In this document: in pieces, positions 60,080-64,000 of the stretch
Position numbering within the stretch: position 1 is the stretch's first letter
Layout: the number at the start of each line of letters is the position of its first letter
Assembly (NCBI GenBank): GCA_963677135.2
Contig: CAXXLS010000012.1
Coordinates: 248,001-312,000, forward strand
Source: Seleniibacterium sp963677135
GTDB lineage: Bacteria > Desulfobacterota > Desulfuromonadia > Desulfuromonadales > Geopsychrobacteraceae
Reading direction: 5' to 3'
Length of the DNA: 64,000 nucleotides
The notes under the pieces: model-generated
What the model was told of the DNA's origin: nothing
The model's input: only the letters and a program-made list of their open reading frames with translations
The model's database searches: none
Position numbers and translations under genes: made by a program

Positions 60080-61753
60080 ATGAAAAACGGTGCACAGATC
60101 CTGCTGGAATGCCTCAAGATGGAAGGGGTTGATACGATCTTCGGCTATCCGGGAGCCAGGACCCTGCTTCTCCATGACGCCCTGATGGGGGATCCCGAGA
60201 TCCGTCATATCCTGGTGCGTCATGAACAGGCGGCGGCCCATGCCGCCGACGGCTATGCGCGAACCACGGGTAAAGTCGGCGTCTGCCTGACGACGTCCGG
60301 TCCCGGGGCCACCAACCTGGTGACCGGCATCGCGACCGCCTACATGGATTCGGTGCCGATGGTTGCCTTCACCGGCCAGGTAACCACCAGGGATATCGGC
60401 AACGATGCGTTTCAGGAGGCGGATATCGCCGGCATCACCCGTCCGATCACCAAGCACAATTATATCGTTACCGACATCAGGGATCTGGCCCGGATCGTCC
60501 GCGAGGCGTTTTATATCGCCCGGACCCGGCGGCCGGGTCCGGTCGTCGTTGACCTGCCGAGTGATGTGATCGCCGCCCTGACCGGCGACAGGATCCCGAC
60601 GGAGGTGACCAGAAGAGGGTACCAGGAGCGGCCCCAGCTGAACCTCAAGCAGTTGAAACGGGCGGCCGCGATGATCAACAAGGCCCAAAAACCCCTCATC
60701 TATGCCGGGGGCGGTATTGTCCAGTCGAACTCCTCGCCATTGCTGCGCACCGTTGCGGAAAAAGGGCAGATTCCGGTCACCCACACCCTGATGGGAATCG
60801 GCGTCATGGATCCCGCCTCGCCGCTGTCAGTCGGGATGCTCGGTATGTACGGAGCCTGGTATGCGAACATGGCGGTCAACCAGTGCGACTGCCTGATTGC
60901 CATCGGCGCCCGTTTTGATGACCGGGTGACGGGCAAGGTCGAGGCCTTCGCCCCCCATGCGAAAATCATTCACTTCGATATCGATCCGGCGAGTATCCGC
61001 AAGGTCGTCCAGGAGGGGCTGCCGATCGTCTGCGACGCCGCCGAGGCCTTGCTGCATCTGCAGGACCTGGTGGAACCGCGCGATCGTTCCGCCTGGCTTG
61101 CCGAAGTCGCCGGGTTCAAGGAAAAAGGGCCCTTGCCCCGGGATCAGCGTGATCATCTCATGCCTCACGAGGTGATGGAGGCGGTGCACGCCGTGGCCGG
61201 GGACAACCCGGTGGTGGCGTCAGATGTCGGCCTGTCCCAGATGTGGACGGCCAACTATTATCCCTTTGACCAGCCCCGCCAATACATCACCAGCGGCGGG
61301 CTCGGGACCATGGGCTACGCGCTCCCGGCAGCGGTGGGGGCGGCCGTCGGCAACATTGACCGGCCGGTCTTCGCCATCAACGGGGACGGGGCCTTTCAGA
61401 TGAACTGTCAGGAACTGGCCACCTGTGCCCAGTATGGCATTCCGGTCAAGTGCATTATCCTCAATAATGGCAAGCTCGGCATGGTCCGCCAGTTTCAGAC
61501 CCTCTTCCTCGGGTCGCGCTATGCGTCCACCGACCTCGAAGCCAGGGTCGATTTCTGCACCGTTGCAAACGGTTTCGGAGTGCCGTCCCGACGCGCCAGG
61601 ACCCTCAATGAATTCAGAGTCGCCCTGGAATGGGCGGTCTCCAGCCCGGGACCGGCGGTCGTGGAGGTTGATATTCATCCGGATACCTATGCGTTTCCGA
61701 TGGTTCCGCCCGGTAAGGAATCGACCGAGATGATCTTTCACGCCGAGGACTGA
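60080..61753 (+). CDS. ilvB: Acetolactate synthase large subunit
   Basis: 557-residue TPP enzyme that condenses pyruvate to acetolactate, first common step of Val/Leu/Ile synthesis. N-terminal TPP domain with GYPGA (22-26) and catalytic Glu49 in VRHEQAA; FAD-binding middle domain (GARFDDRVTGK); C-terminal TPP motif NGDGAFQMNCQELATCAQY...NNGKLGMVRQF. AAGGAGG lies before the ATG at 60080, so the upstream frame extension is not used. No ilvN small subunit follows: the next gene is a hydrolase 11 bases later. Controlled by the attenuator upstream. Confidence 0.93.
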   Translation: MKNGAQILLECLKMEGVDTIFGYPGARTLLLHDALMGDPEIRHILVRHEQAAAHAADGYARTTGKVGVCLTTSGPGATNLVTGIATAYMDSVPMVAFTGQVTTRDIGNDAFQEADIAGITRPITKHNYIVTDIRDLARIVREAFYIARTRRPGPVVVDLPSDVIAALTGDRIPTEVTRRGYQERPQLNLKQLKRAAAMINKAQKPLIYAGGGIVQSNSSPLLRTVAEKGQIPVTHTLMGIGVMDPASPLSVGMLGMYGAWYANMAVNQCDCLIAIGARFDDRVTGKVEAFAPHAKIIHFDIDPASIRKVVQEGLPIVCDAAEALLHLQDLVEPRDRSAWLAEVAGFKEKGPLPRDQRDHLMPHEVMEAVHAVAGDNPVVASDVGLSQMWTANYYPFDQPRQYITSGGLGTMGYALPAAVGAAVGNIDRPVFAINGDGAFQMNCQELATCAQYGIPVKCIILNNGKLGMVRQFQTLFLGSRYASTDLEARVDFCTVANGFGVPSRRARTLNEFRVALEWAVSSPGPAVVEVDIHPDTYAFPMVPPGKESTEMIFHAED

Positions 61754-61764
61754 ACGGAGAGGTT

Positions 61765-62520
61765 ATGGGCAGTGAACTCTTGAATCACCACCTGATCTCG
61801 GAGCGCTATTTTTTTCCGTTGCGCGGAACGTTCCCGGATCCTTTCTGGATCGATTGCGGTGACGCGCGCCTCGCCTGCAGTTATCACGAAGTCGCTCCCC
61901 AGGCCCGCACGCTGATCCATTTTCATGGCAATGGCGAGATTGTCGACGACTGGCTGGCTATTCTCCCGGACTTCTGCAGGACCGTCGGCTGCAACCTGCT
62001 GCTGGCAGAGTACCGCGGTTACGGCCAGTCTAGCGGTCGCCCGGAATTGGGCAAGATCCTCGCTGATGTCCCCATCGTGATCGAAGCGCTGCGTCAGCCT
62101 CCCTCGCAGTTGATCGTCTTCGGCCGCAGTGTCGGTTCGATCTGTGCGCTGGAAGCGGTCGCCAGGTACCCGGAGATCGCCGGGCTGATTATCGAAAGCG
62201 GCATCGCCGATGTCCTCGAACGCTTACTGATCAGGGTCTCGCCCGCGGAGCTCGGGGTGACCATGAGCGAGCTGCGGAACGCGGTCGCCGAGAATCTGGA
62301 CCATCAGGTCAAGATGGCGGCTTACCCGGGACCGGTTCTGGTTCTGCATACCCGCCATGACAGCCTGGTTGATGTCAGCCACGCAGAGAGGCTGTACGAC
62401 TGGGCGGGCGGTGGGAAGGATATCCGCATTTTTGCCCGTGGCAATCACAACGATATCATGATGGAAAATGCCCGTGAATATTTCCGAAGCGTCACTGATT
62501 TCATCGGCGGGCTCGGCTGA
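61765..62520 (+). CDS. Alpha/beta hydrolase (BEM46/Abhd13-like)
   Basis: 251 residues, no signal peptide. HFHGNGE oxyanion loop (about 52-58), EYRGYGQSSGRPE, nucleophile elbow FGRSVGSICA (G-R-S-V-G, about 112-121), Asp in HTRHDSLVD (about 191-199) and His in RGNHNDIM (about 232-239). Substrate unknown. Eleven bases after ilvB with GGAGAGG upstream, so probably on the attenuated ilvB transcript, an unexpected partner. Confidence 0.85.
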   Translation: MGSELLNHHLISERYFFPLRGTFPDPFWIDCGDARLACSYHEVAPQARTLIHFHGNGEIVDDWLAILPDFCRTVGCNLLLAEYRGYGQSSGRPELGKILADVPIVIEALRQPPSQLIVFGRSVGSICALEAVARYPEIAGLIIESGIADVLERLLIRVSPAELGVTMSELRNAVAENLDHQVKMAAYPGPVLVLHTRHDSLVDVSHAERLYDWAGGGKDIRIFARGNHNDIMMENAREYFRSVTDFIGGLG

Positions 62521-63071
62521 CGTGATGACGGCCGGAACCGGACCGGCGAAATTTCTTCACATTTGGAGATTATTTATTGCATCGGGACAAAAATGTGAAA
62601 ATAATATTTGCCATCCGGGGAATATTCTGGATATGATTCAAGGCGTTTTTTTGATGTTTAAGAAAAGGTTACCTTTGGATAATTACCACTTGTTCGTCAA
62701 TTTGAACCGGTCACTCGAATTGACCAGTCCCTGCCATAGGTTTCTGTTGATCAAACCTGTTATCCTGTGCTCGAATTAACCTCGTATATGAAGTTAATAG
62801 GCGATTCATGCAATGATGCTTGTCAGGATTCACGGATCAGTGAGGACGCCTCTCATTTATCCTGATGTCCGATCAACGGAAATGTTGAGCAGGCCCGCGG
62901 CATGCTGGTATTCGCCAGGGAAACCTGAAGTTGTTGCAGGTTTGAAGTATGTGAGTCGGTCACATACTTTATCTCATTATCAGGAAAGTGCCGTTTCAGG
63001 AAATCGAAGATGGCACGCAGGCTTTTTGGTTCATTGAGTCTATTAATTTCATAACAAGAGGAGAGTAGTAC
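62521..63071 (+). promoter_or_regulatory. 551-bp non-coding region upstream of ackA, with promoter-spanning dyad
   Basis: No gene found. AAGTATGTGA (62945-62954) and TCACATACTT (62960-62969) form a perfect 10-bp dyad with a five-base centre. It overlaps a possible promoter, TTGAAG (62942-62947) and TACTTT (62965-62970) with 17-bp spacing, so it looks like an operator; it could also fold as an RNA hairpin. The core TGTGA-N5-TCACA is one base short of the CRP/FNR-type spacing. The remainder, including CCTG/CAGG hairpin near 62924-62940, is unexplained. Confidence 0.45.
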
Positions 63072-64000
63072 ATGGATATTTTGGCATTAAACTGCGGAAG
63101 TTCATCCGTTAAGTACCAGCTGTACAACTGGGATGAAAAGAAAGTCATCGCCCAGGGGATGGTCGAGCGCGTCACCATCGGCGAGTCCTACATCGTCCAC
63201 GAAGTTCCCGGCCGCGACAAGTACCGTGAAGAGTACGAGTGCCCCGATCATACTGTCGCTGTTCAGCTGATCATCAAGACTCTGACCGGTGCCGAGCAGG
63301 GCGTCGTCAAGGATATGTCCCAGATTTCCGCTGTCGGTCACCGCCTGGTTCACGGCGGTGAAAAATTCACCCGCAGTGTCAAGATCGATGACGAAGTGCT
63401 CGAGACCATCAAGGAATTTTCCCACCTGGCTCCGCTGCACAATCCGGCCAACATCGCCGGGGTCGAGGCAGCCAAGTCGGTTCTTCCGAATGTCCCCCAC
63501 GTGGCCATTTTCGATACCGCCTTCCATCAGACCATGCCGGAAAAAGCCTACACCTATCCGGTGCCCTACGAATGGTATGAAAAGCATGGCGTGCGCCGCT
63601 ACGGCTTCCACGGCACCAGTCACCTTTACGTTTCCAAGCGTGCCGCCGTGCTGCTGGGCAAGGAGCCCAAAGACTGCAACCTGGTGACCATGCACATTGG
63701 TAACGGTGCGTCCCACGCCGCCATCCAGAATGGTGTCTGCGTTGATACCTCCATGGGCCTCACCCCCCTTGAAGGCGCCGTTATGGGAACCCGCTGCGGC
63801 GATATCGATCCGGCCATTCCTGCTTTTATCCAGCAGGTTGAAGGCCTCAGCGCCAAAGAGATCGACGGCGTTCTCAACAAGAAGTCGGGTATCCTGGGGA
63901 TCACCGGCAAGTATGCGGACCGCCGCGATGTCGAAGACGGCGCCAAAAATGGTGATGCCCGTTGTCAGCTGGCCCTGGATGTCGAATGTTATCGCCTGAA
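63072..64000 (+). CDS. ackA: Acetate kinase (5' part, runs off the window)
   Basis: First 309 codons of acetate kinase, which makes ATP from acetyl phosphate (or the reverse for acetate activation). ALNCGSSSVKYQLY (5-18) is the N-terminal phosphate-binding signature; VGHRLVHGGEKF (about 87-98) and RYGFHGTSHLYV (about 177-188) hold catalytic residues; MHIGNGASHAAI (about 207-218) follows. A full enzyme has about 400-420 residues. AGAGGAG precedes the ATG. pta is expected downstream but is outside the window. Confidence 0.96.
   Translation, partial: MDILALNCGSSSVKYQLYNWDEKKVIAQGMVERVTIGESYIVHEVPGRDKYREEYECPDHTVAVQLIIKTLTGAEQGVVKDMSQISAVGHRLVHGGEKFTRSVKIDDEVLETIKEFSHLAPLHNPANIAGVEAAKSVLPNVPHVAIFDTAFHQTMPEKAYTYPVPYEWYEKHGVRRYGFHGTSHLYVSKRAAVLLGKEPKDCNLVTMHIGNGASHAAIQNGVCVDTSMGLTPLEGAVMGTRCGDIDPAIPAFIQQVEGLSAKEIDGVLNKKSGILGITGKYADRRDVEDGAKNGDARCQLALDVECYRL

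Noticed and set aside
63010..63030. Possible sigma-54 promoter TGGCACG upstream of ackA
   Set aside because: The GG element is present but the expected GC ten bases later is TT, so the -12 element is missing.
62521..63071. Cyclic-di-GMP riboswitch upstream of ackA
   Set aside because: The conserved GEMM core words are absent from the region.

Overview
The window reads as chromosome of a Gram-negative anaerobe or facultative anaerobe, most plausibly a Desulfuromonadales/Geobacter-type deltaproteobacterium. That placement is inference: the sequence holds multihaem-style and P460-type c cytochromes, a caa3-type oxidase with two haem c domains on subunit II, acetate kinase, organic-acid uptake systems and a cytoplasmic molybdopterin enzyme, but no rRNA or tRNA gene to fix taxonomy. 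I see no rRNA, tRNA, CRISPR array or prophage.

Layout. (1) 1-1.4 kb: GC-rich nhaA with a strong hairpin after it. (2) 1.6-7.5 kb: an AraC/YqhC-type regulator diverging from an accessory redox cluster (flavodoxins, exported carboxymuconolactone-decarboxylase-like protein, P460 cytochrome, two exported cyclophilin-like proteins, anchored metallo-beta-lactamase-fold hydrolase). (3) 7.8-22.6 kb: an organic-acid island with two different solute-binding-protein transporters (TctCBA and TRAP DctPQM), a YdiJ-type FAD/Fe-S hydroxyacid dehydrogenase, a LysR regulator, an SMP-30 lactonase, an Ldh2-type dehydrogenase, an RraA-like aldolase and a SerA-like dehydrogenase. (4) 22.8-24.1 kb: an IS3-family element that truncates the last gene of (5) 24.1-28.4 kb, a leftward operon for carbonyl/alcohol metabolism (YqhD-like ADH, DLH-like hydrolase, cupin, CMD, cyclophilin-like protein, aldo-keto reductase remnant), facing a MarR gene and a molybdopterin oxidoreductase. 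(6) 31.4-38.3 kb: two efflux MFS pumps, a DUF362 Tat protein, a fourth cyclophilin-like protein, MipA/OmpV, a second MarR and gluconokinase.

From about 38.6 kb to the end the DNA is visibly more GC-rich and looks like core chromosome: sthA, psiE, def, an ACT-domain regulator, the leftward SCO-coxA-coxC-coxD-coxB-ctaB oxidase operon, the tightly overlapping slyX-rhodanese-MauE/DoxX-KamA operon, then a 2-kb array of five roughly 460-bp tandem repeats, followed by EamA transporter, photolyase, lipoprotein, PQQ-type sugar dehydrogenase, radical SAM protein, cupin, SDR/GntR pair, ilvB behind a classical branched-chain leader-peptide attenuator, an alpha/beta hydrolase and the start of ackA.

The least explained object is the repeat array at 50.0-52.05 kb: each unit carries at least six stem-loops and several stems change sequence between copies while keeping base pairing. 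Other points worth attention are the ilvB leader/attenuator, strong hairpins placed right after both transporter binding-protein genes, tandem 17-bp operators before the GntR gene, a likely leaderless marR transcript, and an IS element with a one-base frame defect and no target duplication.
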